DNA from: Paeniglutamicibacter psychrophenolicus
GTDB lineage: Bacteria; Actinomycetota; Actinomycetes; Actinomycetales; Micrococcaceae
Assembly (NCBI RefSeq): GCF_030812255.1
Contig: NZ_JAUSSH010000008.1
Coordinates: 62,001-126,000 of the forward strand
Direction of reading: 5' to 3'
Length of the DNA stretch: 64,000 bases
The notes under the pieces were generated by a model. It was not told the DNA's origin and did no database searches. It was given only the letters and a program-made list of their open reading frames with translations. This document shows positions 44,128 through 54,282 of the stretch, piece by piece (positions within the stretch are counted from its first letter, which is position 1; every line of letters starts with the position of its first letter). The position numbers and the translations under genes are program-made.

Positions 44128-45270
44128 ATGCAAATAGATTTCGCATCATCACGCCAGTCCACGCTCGGTGTGGAATGGGAAGTTGCGTTGGTGGATCGTC
44201 ATACTTCCGACCTGCGTTCGGTCGCCGAGGAAGTGCTTGCCGAATTGAACGTGCGGCACGGGAACCTTGGGATCGATGATGAACACCCCCATGTGAAGCA
44301 GGAGCTGCTGCTGAACACCGTGGAAATCGTGACGGGCGTGTGCGAAACCGTGGCCCAGGCCAAGGCACAACTGCACGAGAACCTGGTGGCTGTCCGCGAG
44401 GTCACCGACCCCATGGACGTGGACCTGTACTGCGCCGGTTCCCACCCCTTCGCCCCGCCGAAGCTGCAGCCGGTCACCGACAAGGACCGCTACGCGAAGA
44501 TGATCGACCGCACCCAATGGTGGGGCCAGCAAATGGTCATCTACGGCGTGCACGTGCACGTGGGCCTGGACTCGCGGGCCAAGGCCCTGCCGATCGTCGA
44601 CGGGCTGATCAACTACCAGGCGCACTTCCAGGCGCTCTCGGCCTCCAGCCCCTTCTGGGGAGGGGAAGACACCGGCTATGCCTCGCACCGCGCCCTGATG
44701 TTCCAGCAGCTCCCCACCGCCGGAATCCCGTATCACTTCCCGGCCTGGGAACAATACGAGGCCTACGTCGCGGACATGCTGCACACCGGCGTCATCGACG
44801 ACATCTCCGAGATCCGCTGGGATGTGCGCCCGGTCCCCCGCTTCGGGACCGTCGAAATGCGCATCCCCGACGGGCTGTCCTCGCTGCAGGACATCGGCGC
44901 CATTGCCGCATTGACCCAATGCCTGGTCGATGACATGTCCACCACCCTGGATGCCGGCGGAACTATTCCCGTCATGCCGCCCTGGTACCGCGTCGAGAAC
45001 AAGTGGCGCGCCGCCCGCTACGGCATGGAAGCGATCATCATCCTGAATGCCGCCGGGGACGAAATGCTCGTCACCGACCACCTGCGCCTGGAGCTCGAGC
45101 GGCTGGCCCCGGTCGCCGAAAAGCTGGGCTGCAGCGCCGAGCTGGCCGACGTGGAACGCATCATCACCGGAGGCGCCGGTTACCAGTGGCAGCACAAGAT
45201 CGCCACGGCGCACAACGGCGACCTCCACGAGGTCGTCAAGGACAATGTCCGCAGGATGCACCTGGCCTGA
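44128..45270 (+). CDS. Carboxylate-amine ligase of the YbdK family (glutamate-cysteine ligase-like)
   Basis: Weak gamma-glutamyl ligase fold, family GCS2. I take ATG 44128, right after GGAGG, giving 380 residues; ATG 44110 adds six. The family N-terminus is RQSTLGVEWEVALVDRHTSD. Active-site segments include MDVDLYCAGSHPFAPPKLQP, QMVIYGVHVHVGLDSRAKAL and RPVPRFGTVEMRIPDGLSSL. A TAGACT box about 50 bases upstream may be the -10. The physiological substrate is not established for most members. Confidence 0.88.
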   Translation: MQIDFASSRQSTLGVEWEVALVDRHTSDLRSVAEEVLAELNVRHGNLGIDDEHPHVKQELLLNTVEIVTGVCETVAQAKAQLHENLVAVREVTDPMDVDLYCAGSHPFAPPKLQPVTDKDRYAKMIDRTQWWGQQMVIYGVHVHVGLDSRAKALPIVDGLINYQAHFQALSASSPFWGGEDTGYASHRALMFQQLPTAGIPYHFPAWEQYEAYVADMLHTGVIDDISEIRWDVRPVPRFGTVEMRIPDGLSSLQDIGAIAALTQCLVDDMSTTLDAGGTIPVMPPWYRVENKWRAARYGMEAIIILNAAGDEMLVTDHLRLELERLAPVAEKLGCSAELADVERIITGGAGYQWQHKIATAHNGDLHEVVKDNVRRMHLA

Positions 45271-45285
45271 GCCAAGGCTCGAAGG

Positions 45286-45333
45286 ACGCAACAAGGGGTG
45301 GACGGGTAGTTTCCCGTCCACCCCTTGTTGCGT
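45286..45333. terminator. Bidirectional terminator between the YbdK-like gene and tsaD
   Basis: A perfect 21-bp stem around the loop TAGTTT, starting 15 bases after the YbdK-like stop and ending 17 bases before the tsaD stop. It serves the convergent transcripts from both sides. Confidence 0.88.
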
Positions 45334-45350
45334 TCAAGGCTATTTTGGCC

Positions 45351-46424
45351 CTATGCCACCAACGAAACCAGGCTCACCGGTTGCCCGGAATCGGTGGAGA
45401 ACTTCAGCCCGGTCGGGGAAACACCGCCGGCCACCAGCTGGGCTCCCAGGGCCGCAACCATCGCGCCGTTGTCGGTGCACAGGTTCCGCGGCGGCACCCG
45501 CAGGGTGATCCCTGCCGAGGCGCAGCGCGCGGCCAGCAGTTCGCGCAGCCGCGAGTTCGCAGCCACCCCTCCCCCGAGCATCAGGTTGGTCAGCCCGTGT
45601 TCCTGGCAGGCGCGCACGGCCTTGGAGGTGATCACGTCGACCACGGCCTCCTGGAAGCCGGCGGCGATGTCGGCCACCGGAACCTCCTCGCCGCGATTCT
45701 GGTACTGCTCCACGCAGCGAGCAACCGCGGTCTTGAGCCCGGAGAATGAAAAGTCATGGCGGTGCTTGCCCGGTTCCTCGGCGGTGCCGATGAACTTGGG
45801 CAGGGTCAGCCCGCGCGGGAACCGGATGGCCTTTGGATCGCCTTCCTTGGCGATTCGGTCAATGACAGGTCCGCCGGGGTAGCCCAGGCCCAGCAGCCGT
45901 GCGACCTTGTCGTAAGCCTCCCCCGCGGCGTCGTCGATCGTGGCCCCGAGCAGGCGCACGTCGTCGGTCAGCGAGTTGACCTGCAGGATTTCGGTGTGGC
46001 CGCCGGAAACCAACAGCGCCCCAAGGTTCTCGGGCAGCTCTCCCCCGTCCAGGATGCCCACGCCGACGTGGGCAACCAGGTGGTTGATCGCGTACAGCGG
46101 CTTGCCCGTGGCCAGGGCCAGGGCCTTCGCGGCGGAGCCCCCCACCATCAGGGCGCCGGAGAGCCCGGGGCCGCTGGTCACCGCGATCGCGTCGATCTCA
46201 TCCAGCGACACCCCCGCGTCCTTCAGCGCGGCGGACAGCGTCGGCACGAAGGCGTCCAGGTGGGCACGGGAGGCAATCTCGGGGATGACCCCGCCGAAGC
46301 GCACATGCTCTTCCATGGAGGAGGCCACGGCGTTGACCAGGAGCTCGGTTCCACGCACGATACCCACCCCGGTTTCGTCACAGGAGGATTCAATGCCAAG
46401 AACGAGCGGTGCAGTAAGGGACAT
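45351..46424 (-). CDS. tsaD: tRNA N6-adenosine threonylcarbamoyltransferase TsaD
   Basis: Transfers threonylcarbamoyl to A37 of ANN-decoding tRNAs, with TsaB and TsaE. I place the start at ATG 46424 ([20 protein letters not shown]), giving 357 residues; upstream open sequence in the same frame is antisense-like. The metal-binding histidines His115 and His119 are in [26 protein letters not shown] and [20 protein letters not shown] are family motifs. It is the last gene of the alr-tsaE-tsaB-rimI-tsaD operon. Confidence 0.96.
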   Translation of the reverse strand: MSLTAPLVLGIESSCDETGVGIVRGTELLVNAVASSMEEHVRFGGVIPEIASRAHLDAFVPTLSAALKDAGVSLDEIDAIAVTSGPGLSGALMVGGSAAKALALATGKPLYAINHLVAHVGVGILDGGELPENLGALLVSGGHTEILQVNSLTDDVRLLGATIDDAAGEAYDKVARLLGLGYPGGPVIDRIAKEGDPKAIRFPRGLTLPKFIGTAEEPGKHRHDFSFSGLKTAVARCVEQYQNRGEEVPVADIAAGFQEAVVDVITSKAVRACQEHGLTNLMLGGGVAANSRLRELLAARCASAGITLRVPPRNLCTDNGAMVAALGAQLVAGGVSPTGLKFSTDSGQPVSLVSLVA

Positions 46425-46528
46425 GGTTCCAATTTTAGGGCCGGGGCCCCGCTTTGGGCGAAGCGGATGCGTTCGCCCTTGTGTTCCGGGCCAGCCAGGG
46501 ACCACCCGTGCACATGGACACGGCCGGA

Positions 46529-47014
46529 TCAACCGGCTGTGAAAAGCACCTTGCGCATGATGATGGCATCGACGCCGTCGCGGTAGTACCCCTTGCGGCG
46601 GTGGATGGCCTCGAAGTCGTGGCGCCCATACAGGCCCTGGGCCCGGGGGTTGTCCTCGCGGACCTCCAGCAACAGGTCGGTGGCACCGAGCTTCACGGCG
46701 GTGTCGATCATCAGGCGCAACAGGTGCGTCCCGATCCCCCGGCCCTCGTAGTGCGGGTCCACGGCGATGGTCTGCACATCCGCCAACGGCAGCACGCACA
46801 TCAGCCCGCAGTACGCGATTGTTTTCCCGGCGTCCTGCACCACCCAATAGTTCCGGGTGTCCACCAGATCCAGCTCGCCCATGAACATCTCCCGAGGCCA
46901 GGCATCCGCCGGGAAAAGCGCCTTTTCCATCTCCCAGACTTCGTCCACGTCCGCGTGGAGCATGGGCCTGGTATCCAGGCCCGCCGGCACGGGGTTGGGC
47001 TCCTGTTCGGTCAC
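46529..47014 (-). CDS. rimI: Ribosomal protein S18-alanine N-acetyltransferase
   Basis: GNAT acetyltransferase; the family modifies the N-terminus of ribosomal protein S18. The 161 residues show the acetyl-CoA-binding motif [20 protein letters not shown] at about 90-110 and the C-terminal [40 protein letters not shown] matches the N-terminal motif. A 4-bp overlap with tsaB and the neighbouring tsaD give the conserved tsaB-rimI-tsaD order. Confidence 0.92.
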   Translation of the reverse strand: MTEQEPNPVPAGLDTRPMLHADVDEVWEMEKALFPADAWPREMFMGELDLVDTRNYWVVQDAGKTIAYCGLMCVLPLADVQTIAVDPHYEGRGIGTHLLRLMIDTAVKLGATDLLLEVREDNPRAQGLYGRHDFEAIHRRKGYYRDGVDAIIMRKVLFTAG

Positions 47015-47682
47015 AGCAGCTTGCCCTTCATCACCGCGGGCACCTTCGCGTCGGATTCGCGCAGGTACAGCGGCTCGGTGCCCAGCAGGGCATCGCCGGC
47101 GGCCAGGGTGCGCAGCGCGCGGGTGCCCAGCGAGACGGCTCCGGGATGGAAGTCCTCGAAGCCTTCCACGGCGTTGGCACCCACCGCCGCCAGGCGATCG
47201 GCGTAGAGGCCGGCCCCGGCCCCGTACACCGGGCCTGCGGGCAGTTCCTCGGCCACGGTGACGTGCGGGCCGTCGAGCAGCGCCCCGGCCTTGTCGTAGC
47301 GTGCCCAGTACAGCTCCTTGCGCCGCGCGTCGATGGCTACGGTGAAGTCCCCGGCCGGTTGCCGGGCCACCGCATCCAGGGCGATGGCATCCAGGCTCAT
47401 CACCCCGTGGACCGGCACTCCCCAGACAAAGCCGAGGGTCCGGGCGGTGGCCAGCCCCACGCGCAGCCCGGTAAAGGGCCCGGGGCCTACCCCGACCGCG
47501 ATCGCCTCGGGAACCACCGAGCCGGCGGCGGCGAGCAGGGACTCGATGGCCGGGGCCAGGACCTCGGAGTGGTCGTTGCTCTCGTTCGAGGTGAAGGCGC
47601 CGAGCACCTCGATGGCAGAGCCCTCGGAACGCAGCAGTGCCGCCGAGGCGTTGGCGGAAGTGTCAATGGCCAATAAGAGCAT
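47011..47682 (-). CDS. tsaB: tRNA threonylcarbamoyladenosine biosynthesis protein TsaB
   Basis: Scaffold partner of TsaD in t6A synthesis. The start ATG 47682 ([20 protein letters not shown]), with AAGGGAAAAG upstream, gives 223 residues. The ASKHA-fold motifs are clear: [15 protein letters not shown], then [20 protein letters not shown] near 75-95. TsaB lacks the metal site of TsaD, as here. Lies 14 bp after tsaE. Confidence 0.93.
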   Translation of the reverse strand: MLLLAIDTSANASAALLRSEGSAIEVLGAFTSNESNDHSEVLAPAIESLLAAAGSVVPEAIAVGVGPGPFTGLRVGLATARTLGFVWGVPVHGVMSLDAIALDAVARQPAGDFTVAIDARRKELYWARYDKAGALLDGPHVTVAEELPAGPVYGAGAGLYADRLAAVGANAVEGFEDFHPGAVSLGTRALRTLAAGDALLGTEPLYLRESDAKVPAVMKGKLL

Positions 47683-47696
47683 CTCTATCTTTTCCC

Positions 47697-48245
47697 TTAG
47701 CTCGTGAAGTCGTTCAGCAGGGCCGCAAGCGCCGGGTCGTTGTCCCAGCGCGGTCCGATGGCCGTGAGCTTGATGGTGCGCGGTTCGTCGTCCTCGCCCT
47801 CGTGGAAGTCGAAGACCAGGTCCTCGTGGTTCTGCACCGAGCCGGGGCGCAGCAGCACGATCTCCAAGCGGGAGTCGCTGAGCTGCTCGACCTTGCCCGC
47901 GCCCCACTCCACGACGGTGACGGATTGGGCCATGGTCGCTTCCAGGTCCAGATCGTCGAGCTCGGCGGCACTGGCCAGCCGGTAGGCGTCAACGTGCACC
48001 AGGTCGGGCCCGGTGCCAAGGGTCGGGTGGGTCCGGGAGATCACGAAGGTGGGGGAAATGATGCCCTCACGCACCCCCATCCCCAGCCCCAGGCCCTGGG
48101 TGAAGGTGGTCTTGCCGGCACCGAGCACACCGGTGAGCACCAGCAGGTCCCCGGGTTCCAGGATCGCCCCGAGCCGGTGCGCGAAGTCCTTGGTCTGGGC
48201 AATGTCGTGGACCGCGAGCTCAACGGCCGCCGAAGCCTCACTCAC
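47697..48245 (-). CDS. tsaE: tRNA threonylcarbamoyladenosine biosynthesis ATPase TsaE
   Basis: P-loop ATPase needed for turnover of the TsaB-TsaD complex. The start is GTG 48245 (VSEASAAVELAVHDIAQTKD), overlapping the alr stop, giving 182 residues. Walker A is GVLGAGKTTFTQGLGLGMGV at about 40-59. SPTFVISRTHPTLG and HVDAYRLASAAELDDLDLE are TsaE signatures, followed by VVEWGAGKVEQL (usually VEWPE). Confidence 0.94.
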   Translation of the reverse strand: MSEASAAVELAVHDIAQTKDFAHRLGAILEPGDLLVLTGVLGAGKTTFTQGLGLGMGVREGIISPTFVISRTHPTLGTGPDLVHVDAYRLASAAELDDLDLEATMAQSVTVVEWGAGKVEQLSDSRLEIVLLRPGSVQNHEDLVFDFHEGEDDEPRTIKLTAIGPRWDNDPALAALLNDFTS

Positions 48246-49440
48246 CGGATTCACCCCAGGTGCCTTCCACCAGCCGGCGCGGGACCCGCGGGGAAATGCG
48301 GGTGACGATCTCGTAGTTGATGGTGCCGGCGGCGTCGGCCCACTCGGTAACCGAGGGGCCGCCCTCGCCAAAGAGGATGACCTCGGAACCCAGCATTGCC
48401 TCGACGTCGACATCCGGGCCCAGGTCCACGACGAACTGGTCCATGGCGATGGTGCCGCGGACCCGGTAGATCGTGCCGTTGATGCTCACCGGTGCGTTCA
48501 GCGCAACGCGCGGCACCCCGTCGGCGTAGCCCATCGGAACCAGCCCCAGGTAGGTTTCGGATTCCGTGTGGTAGCGCAGTCCGTAGCCCATGCCCTGCCC
48601 GGCCGGGACCTTCTTGACGTTGGCGATCCTGCTGACCAGCGTCATCGCCGGGCGCAGGCCGTAGCGTGCCGGGTCTTCCCCGGCAAATGGGCTCAGTCCG
48701 TACAGGCCCAGGCCCAGGCGGACCATGTCGTAGTGGGCGTCCGGGCGGGTGAGAATCGCCGGGGTGTTGGCGATGTGCCGCACCTCGAGGTCGAAGCCCG
48801 CGTCCTCGGCCAGGGCCACGGCCTGGTTGAAGGCCTCGAGCTGGCCGTCGGTTTCCGGGCGTTCGGGTTCGTCGGCGACAGCCAGGTGGGAAAAGACGCC
48901 CACCACGCGCATCAATCCCTCTTCCTGGTAGCTGGCCGCCCGGCCCAGCAACAGTTCCCATTCCGCAGGGGTGCAGCCGTTGCGGCCCAGCCCGGTGTCG
49001 ATCTTCAGGTGCACGCGTGCCGGTTGGGCCGCCGCTTCGGCGGCGCGTGCCACGTACTCAAGTTCCCAGCCGGACACGGCCAGGTCGATGTTTGCGGCGA
49101 TGGCCTCGGCGAAGGGGGTCCCCTTGGTGTGCAGCCAGGCCAGCATCGGGACCTCGAGTCCCGCCTCACGCACCTTCAGGGCCTCGGTGACGTGGGCACA
49201 GCCCAGCCAGGTGGCCCCGGCCTGCACCGCGGCTCGTCCCACGGCCACGGCTCCGTGGCCGTAGCCGTCGGCCTTGACCACGCCCATGATGGCGGCCGGA
49301 GCCACCAACTCGGCCACCCGCTTCACGTTTTCGCGGACATTGGCCAGATCGATGATGGCGCGCCGCTCCCAGTCCGACGTCATTGTCGGGTCCTGGGTGT
49401 GGGTTGGATTTTCGGTCTGATCGGTAGATTGTGCACTCAC
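48238..49440 (-). CDS. alr: Alanine racemase
   Basis: PLP enzyme that makes D-alanine for peptidoglycan. It starts at GTG 49440 and has 400 residues; ATG 49383 (MTSDWERRAIID) is an alternative. The PLP lysine is Lys56 in AIMGVVKADGYGHGAVAVGR. Other family motifs are LKIDTGLGRNGCTP, VRLGLGLYGLSPF and the C-terminal catalytic-type MGYADGVPR. First gene of the tsa operon, a common actinobacterial arrangement. Confidence 0.95.
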   Translation of the reverse strand: MSAQSTDQTENPTHTQDPTMTSDWERRAIIDLANVRENVKRVAELVAPAAIMGVVKADGYGHGAVAVGRAAVQAGATWLGCAHVTEALKVREAGLEVPMLAWLHTKGTPFAEAIAANIDLAVSGWELEYVARAAEAAAQPARVHLKIDTGLGRNGCTPAEWELLLGRAASYQEEGLMRVVGVFSHLAVADEPERPETDGQLEAFNQAVALAEDAGFDLEVRHIANTPAILTRPDAHYDMVRLGLGLYGLSPFAGEDPARYGLRPAMTLVSRIANVKKVPAGQGMGYGLRYHTESETYLGLVPMGYADGVPRVALNAPVSINGTIYRVRGTIAMDQFVVDLGPDVDVEAMLGSEVILFGEGGPSVTEWADAAGTINYEIVTRISPRVPRRLVEGTWGESGE

Positions 49441-49606
49441 CGCTCCATCATCCCACTATCGATGCGGTGCGTGCTTCAGGGGCACACCGCCTGCCCGGGC
49501 CCGTGCGGCGCCTGGCCTTGGACATGAGAATGCCCCGGCAGCCGGATCGCAAGGATCATAGCCACCGGGGCATCATCGGTCGTGGCACCCGAAGGTGCGC
49601 AGTTGA

Positions 49607-50005
49607 TCAGACGGTTCGATTGCGCAGTTCGTCGCGGATCTCGGCCAGCAGGGCAACCTGCGGATCGATTTCCTCGGCGGGCTCCTCGACGCCCAGGCGG
49701 GCCTGGCGCATCTCGGCGAGGTGCTTCATCGGCACAACGACGATGAAGTAAATGGCGGCAGCAATCAGGATGAAGTTCACCAAGACGGTCAGGAAGACGC
49801 CGAACTTGACCTCCACACCGTCACCGATCGTGACAATGAGGAAGTTGTCGAAGTTCGGCGAACCGACCAATGCTGCGATCAGTGGCATGATGATGTTTTC
49901 CACCAATGAGTTGACCACGGCACCAAAAGCGGCACCAATGACAACGGCAACTGCAAGGTCAACAACGTTGCCCTGCATAATGAAATCTCTGAATCCTTTG
50001 AGCAT
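49607..50005 (-). CDS. mscL: Large-conductance mechanosensitive channel
   Basis: Pentameric emergency release valve for turgor. The start ATG 50005 (MLKGFRDFIMQGNVVDLAVA) gives 132 residues; an upstream ATG at 50038 adds unrelated residues. TM1 is NVVDLAVAVVIGAAFGAVVN at about 13-32 and TM2 is VLVNFILIAAAIYFIVVVPM at about 70-90. The C-terminal helix (EIDPQVALLAEIRDELRNRT) is the bundle that filters solutes. It stands alone. Confidence 0.95.
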   Translation of the reverse strand: MLKGFRDFIMQGNVVDLAVAVVIGAAFGAVVNSLVENIIMPLIAALVGSPNFDNFLIVTIGDGVEVKFGVFLTVLVNFILIAAAIYFIVVVPMKHLAEMRQARLGVEEPAEEIDPQVALLAEIRDELRNRTV

Positions 50006-50100
50006 GTGCCCAGCTTTGCACACATTGCCAGTGGTCAATAGGTGGTGTCGGGGTGTTTTTTCGAAAAGTTTACGAACCGTTCATCGAACACAGTGCGGTT

Positions 50101-51060
50101 CTAGATCTTGCGCAGCAGCATCCGGCGGATCGAATGGTCCGCCGATTTGCTTAAAACGAGCTGTGCGCGGCCGCGCGTCGGGATGACGTTTTCCCGCAGG
50201 TTCGGCTCGTTGATGCGCTTCCAGATGCCGTGCGCCGTTTCCCTCGCTTCGTCGTCGCTGAGCGATGCGTAGCGGTGGAAATAGGACGCTGGATCCGAGA
50301 AGGCACCCGAACGCAGCTTCATGAATCGGCGGATATACCACTCCTCGATGTCCGCCGTCCGCGCGTCGACATAGACGGAGAAGTCAAAGAAATCGCTCAG
50401 CGCCAGGCCCGCGGTGCCGTCCATCCGGGCCCGGGCCGGCTGCAGGACGTTGAGCCCCTCCACGATCAGCACCTGCGGGGAGCGGACCACCACCTCCTTG
50501 CCGGGGACGATGTCGTAGCTCAGGTGTGAATACCAGGGGGCGCGCACCTCGGGGGCCCCGGATTTCACTTCCGAGACAAAACGCAACAGGCGGCGGCGGT
50601 CGTAGGACTCGGGGAAGCCCTTGCGGTGCATGATGCCGCGTTTTTCCAGATCCGCGTTCGGGTACAGGAAGCCATCGGTCGTGATCAATTGCACGTCGGG
50701 GGTGTCGGGCCAGCGGCGCAGCAATTCCTGCAGCACGCGGGCGGTCGTGGACTTGCCCACGGCCACCGAACCTGCCACGCCGATGACGAAGGGGGTGCGT
50801 CGGGTTTTTTCCCCGAGGAACGTGTTGGTGGCCTGGTGCAGGGAGGCCGCGCCCTGGACATAGAGGTTAAGCAGGCGCGACAAGGGCAGGTACACCTCGC
50901 GCACCTCGGCGAGGTTGAGCTGTTCACCCAGGCCGCTGAGGCGGCGTAGATCCGCTTCGTCCAGTGGCTGCTTCAGTTCATTGGACAGTCTTGCCCAGGT
51001 CTGGCGGTCCAATTCGACAAAGGGTGTTGCACTGTAGTCGACCGCGCGCTGTCCATTCAC
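50101..51060 (-). CDS. coaA: Pantothenate kinase, type I
   Basis: First enzyme of coenzyme A synthesis. I take GTG 51060 ([20 protein letters not shown]) giving 319 residues, the normal length; the frame is open to 51210 but that part overlaps the divergent glmS start and is not conserved. The P-loop is [20 protein letters not shown] at about 92-111. [20 protein letters not shown] and [20 protein letters not shown] are family signatures. C-terminal [20 protein letters not shown] closes the fold. Confidence 0.94.
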   Translation of the reverse strand: MNGQRAVDYSATPFVELDRQTWARLSNELKQPLDEADLRRLSGLGEQLNLAEVREVYLPLSRLLNLYVQGAASLHQATNTFLGEKTRRTPFVIGVAGSVAVGKSTTARVLQELLRRWPDTPDVQLITTDGFLYPNADLEKRGIMHRKGFPESYDRRRLLRFVSEVKSGAPEVRAPWYSHLSYDIVPGKEVVVRSPQVLIVEGLNVLQPARARMDGTAGLALSDFFDFSVYVDARTADIEEWYIRRFMKLRSGAFSDPASYFHRYASLSDDEARETAHGIWKRINEPNLRENVIPTRGRAQLVLSKSADHSIRRMLLRKI

Positions 51061-51208
51061 GCCTTGAATTGTGCCAACAACCCACCTGTATTCCCAAACT
51101 TCGCCATTTGGCCATACTTCCCGGCTATGTTCATGACCACAAAATATTATGCCCACCCGACATGGCAAATGTATCTGCGGCCTTGTGCGGCACGGTACTC
51201 TTTTTTTC

Positions 51209-53080
51209 ATGTGTGGAATTGTTGGATACGTAGGTAATGCTGGACGCGCGGCCGATCACGGCGCGCTCGATGTGATTCTCGAGGGCCTGCGGCGCCTCGA
51301 ATATCGCGGTTACGACTCGGCCGGCCTGGCCGTTGTCACCGACGCGGGCATCGACTCGCGCAAGAAGGCCGGGAAGCTCGCCAACCTCGTCCAGTCGCTG
51401 GAAGACGCACCGCTGCCGGCGGCCCTGACCGGCATCGGGCACACCCGCTGGGCGACCCACGGCGGCCCGACCGACGCCAACGCCCACCCGCACCTTGCCG
51501 ACGAAGGCAACCTCGCAATGATCCACAACGGCATCATCGAGAACTTCGCCGAGCTGAAGGCCAAGCTGCGCGCCGAGGGCGTCGAGTTCATCTCCGACAC
51601 CGACACCGAAGTCGCAGCGGCCCTGCTCGGCTCCGTCTACCGCGGCGCCGGCGAGGGGAACCTGACCCGTTCCATGGAGCTGACCGCCCGCCAGCTCGAG
51701 GGCGCCTTCACCCTGCTGGCCGTGCACGCCGAACACCCCGGTGTCGTCGTGGCCGCCCGCCGCAACTCCCCGCTGGTGCTGGGACTCGGCGACGGGGAAA
51801 ACTTCCTGGGTTCGGATGTCTCGGGCTTCATCGACTTCACCCGCCGCGCCGTCGAGCTGGGCCAGGACCAGATCGTCACCATCACCCCCGAAACCCACAG
51901 CATCACCGACTTCGAGGGCAACTCCGCCGAGGGCAAGGAATTCCACGTCGATTGGGACGCCGCCAGCGCCGAAAAGGGCGGCTTCGCCTCCTTCATGGAA
52001 AAGGAAATCTTTGACCAGCCCGCGGCTGTCGCAGACACCCTGCTCGGCCGCTCCGACGCCTTTGGCCGCCTGACCCTCGACGAACTGCGCATCTCCCCAG
52101 AGGAACTTGCCTCCGTCACCAAGATCGTCGTGCTGGCCTGCGGCACCTCCGCCTACGGCGGATCGGTTGCCAAGTACGCCATCGAGAACTGGTGCCGCAT
52201 CCCGGTCGAGGTCGAGCTGAGCCACGAGTTCCGCTACCGCGACCCGATCGTTGACTCGAACACCCTGGTCGTCTCCATCTCGCAGTCCGGCGAAACCATG
52301 GATACGCTCATGGCCGTTCGCTACGCCAAGGAGCAGGGCGCCAAGACCCTGTCGATCTGCAACACCAACGGTTCGACCATCCCGCGCGAGTCCGACGCCG
52401 TGCTCTACACGCACGCCGGACCGGAAATCGCTGTGGCCTCCACCAAGGCCTTCCTGGCGCAGATCACCGCAACCTACCTGCTGGGCCTGTACCTGGGCCA
52501 GCTGCGCGGGAACCTGTTCAGCGGCCAGATCAAGGACATCCTGGCCGATTTGGGCAAGATCCCGGCGAAGATCCAGGACATCCTGGACCGCGCCGAGGAA
52601 ATCAAGACGCTGGCACGCTCGATGAAGGACACCGAATCGGTGCTCTTCCTGGGCCGCCACGTGGGCTACCCGGTCGCCATGGAGGGTGCCCTGAAGCTCA
52701 AGGAAATCGCCTACATCCACGCCGAGGGCTTTGCCGCCGGCGAGCTCAAGCACGGCCCGATCGCACTGATCGAGCAGGACAAGGCCGTCTTCGTGGTGGT
52801 CCCCTCCCCGCGCGGCCGCGACTCGCTGCACTCCAAGGTGGTCTCCAACATCCAGGAGGTCCGCGCCCGCGGCGCCAAGACCCTGGTCATCGCCGAGGAA
52901 GGCGACGAGGCGGTGCGCGACTACGCCGAGTTCATCTTCTACGTCCCGGAGACCCCGACGCTGCTGATGCCGCTGCTGGCCACCGTCCCGCTGCAGCTCT
53001 TCGCCTGCGAACTGGCCACGGCCAAGGGCCTGGACGTCGACCAGCCACGCAACCTGGCCAAGTCGGTCACGGTCGAGTAG
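51209..53080 (+). CDS. glmS: Glutamine-fructose-6-phosphate aminotransferase
   Basis: Makes glucosamine-6-phosphate for UDP-GlcNAc and cell wall. The start ATG 51209 ([20 protein letters not shown]) exposes the nucleophile Cys2 after Met removal; 623 residues. The glutaminase domain runs to about 230. Two SIS isomerase domains follow, with [20 protein letters not shown] and [20 protein letters not shown] in the first. The C-terminus ends NLAKSVTVE as in the family. A possible -10 (TACTCT) lies eight bases before the ATG, and no glmS ribozyme is evident. Confidence 0.97.
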   Translation: MCGIVGYVGNAGRAADHGALDVILEGLRRLEYRGYDSAGLAVVTDAGIDSRKKAGKLANLVQSLEDAPLPAALTGIGHTRWATHGGPTDANAHPHLADEGNLAMIHNGIIENFAELKAKLRAEGVEFISDTDTEVAAALLGSVYRGAGEGNLTRSMELTARQLEGAFTLLAVHAEHPGVVVAARRNSPLVLGLGDGENFLGSDVSGFIDFTRRAVELGQDQIVTITPETHSITDFEGNSAEGKEFHVDWDAASAEKGGFASFMEKEIFDQPAAVADTLLGRSDAFGRLTLDELRISPEELASVTKIVVLACGTSAYGGSVAKYAIENWCRIPVEVELSHEFRYRDPIVDSNTLVVSISQSGETMDTLMAVRYAKEQGAKTLSICNTNGSTIPRESDAVLYTHAGPEIAVASTKAFLAQITATYLLGLYLGQLRGNLFSGQIKDILADLGKIPAKIQDILDRAEEIKTLARSMKDTESVLFLGRHVGYPVAMEGALKLKEIAYIHAEGFAAGELKHGPIALIEQDKAVFVVVPSPRGRDSLHSKVVSNIQEVRARGAKTLVIAEEGDEAVRDYAEFIFYVPETPTLLMPLLATVPLQLFACELATAKGLDVDQPRNLAKSVTVE

Positions 53081-53111
53081 GTCTTAGACGCAAAGACGTT
53101 CCACCGTCGTG

Positions 53112-53154
53112 CGGTGCCGGTGCCTTACCCCTTGGGGAGAAGGCACCGGCACCG
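53112..53154 (+). terminator. Hairpin between glmS and the DinB-like gene
   Basis: A perfect 15-bp GC-rich stem (CGGTGCCGGTGCCTT and its complement) around a 13-base loop, 31 bases after the glmS stop and 14 before the convergent DinB-like stop. No clear T-run. Confidence 0.72.
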
Positions 53155-53168
53155 TTCGGCGTTAAGCC

Positions 53169-53744
53169 CTATGGGCGCTTGGCGTGGTTCATGTCCTTGT
53201 AGATGCCGCGCACGAACTGCGCCTGGGCCAGGTGCGCGGTGGTCTCTCCCAGGATGCTCACCAGCCGGGCCGCCGCGGTGACCGGCGGGTCCCAGCGCCG
53301 GTCGATCACCGTGCCCAGGTCCGGCTCGCGCAGCGTGCCCAGGATTTCCAGGGACTGCCGGTGGACATCCAGGTGGTAGCCGCGCAGGTATTGGCCGTCG
53401 TACATCCCGAAGTCGGCCACCTGTTCACTGCTGTGCCCGAATCCGGTGTCCAGCCGCCGGTAGGGCAGGTTGAAGCGGGACACCCAGTCGTTGGCAATCC
53501 ACCGCTGCTCCGCCTCCGAGGCTGGATCCAGTGCCCTGGCCAGGAACGTGAAATGGTCATCCTGCACCCGGCTCAGGTGCCAGATGAGCCACGCGACGGG
53601 GTTCGCGGAGTTGCTGGCCCGAAAACGCAGCATCCGCGGCTCGGCGCTCTCGAGCACCGTCTCGATCCCCTCGCTCACCCGCGTGAAGCCGTCGCGCAGC
53701 AGCAAGACCGCGCTTGGTCCCGGGTCGTTCCCGTTCGCTCCCAT
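53169..53744 (-). CDS. DinB/DUF664 family protein
   Basis: Member of the DinB four-helix-bundle superfamily, in which some enzymes are thiol- or metal-dependent transferases and many are unassigned. The start ATG 53744 (MGANGNDPGPSAVLLLRDGF) follows AAGGAGA and gives 191 residues. Likely metal ligands are His in VAWLIWHLSRVQDDHFTF (about 50-68) and in GETTAHLAQAQFVRGI near the end. Convergent with glmS, divergent from acpS. Confidence 0.82.
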   Translation of the reverse strand: MGANGNDPGPSAVLLLRDGFTRVSEGIETVLESAEPRMLRFRASNSANPVAWLIWHLSRVQDDHFTFLARALDPASEAEQRWIANDWVSRFNLPYRRLDTGFGHSSEQVADFGMYDGQYLRGYHLDVHRQSLEILGTLREPDLGTVIDRRWDPPVTAAARLVSILGETTAHLAQAQFVRGIYKDMNHAKRP

Positions 53745-53847
53745 AGCTATTCTCCTTCCCCGTTTGCACCCTGCAGGCGGTAACTGGAAGCCTACGCCCG
53801 TGCGCCCCGGGACGGGACGGGAGCGCTGAGCCGATAAACTCGAGGGC

Positions 53848-54198
53848 ATGATCGTGGGAATTGGTGTTGACGTGGTCCAGGTGTCTCGTTTCAAGGCACA
53901 GCTTGAGCGGACCCCCGCACTGCTCGAACGCCTCTTCGTCCCCGAGGAACGTGAACTGCATGTCCGTTCCCTGGCCGCGCGCTTTGCCGCCAAGGAGGCC
54001 ATTGCCAAGGCGCTCGGTGCCCCGGCCGGGATGAACTGGCAGCATTGCCGGATCGAGAAGGACCAGGCGGGCGATCCCTACGTGGTGCTCGACGGTTCGG
54101 TGGCCGAGGCCGCGTCAAAGAAGGGCGTGGTGCACTGGCACCTGTCCATGAGCCATGACGGGGACCTGGCCACGGCCATGGTCGTGGCCGAACGCTGA
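53848..54198 (+). CDS. acpS: Holo-[acyl-carrier-protein] synthase
   Basis: Transfers phosphopantetheine from CoA to acyl carrier protein. The 116 residues are the standard length: [15 protein letters not shown] with the Mg-binding Asp8, and [15 protein letters not shown] with the Glu of the active site. [18 protein letters not shown] is the usual C-terminus. A TAAACT box seven bases upstream suggests a leaderless or very short leader. The next gene is 84 bp downstream. Confidence 0.95.
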   Translation: MIVGIGVDVVQVSRFKAQLERTPALLERLFVPEERELHVRSLAARFAAKEAIAKALGAPAGMNWQHCRIEKDQAGDPYVVLDGSVAEAASKKGVVHWHLSMSHDGDLATAMVVAER

Positions 54199-54282
54199 GA
54201 CCCGTCCCCCGCACCGGGCGCGCCCGCGCCCGCCAGCCGAAACCTGCGGCAAATACCAGCCGCGGTTGGGTATTCTGAACAC

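Noticed and set aside
51060-51208. glmS ribozyme or other riboswitch before glmS
   Set aside because: The spacing between coaA and glmS is only 150 bases and I see no ribozyme-like core; the possible -10 sits next to the ATG.
51131-52831. 566-codon open frame antisense to glmS
   Set aside because: It mirrors the codon bias of glmS, has no ribosome site and no recognisable domain.
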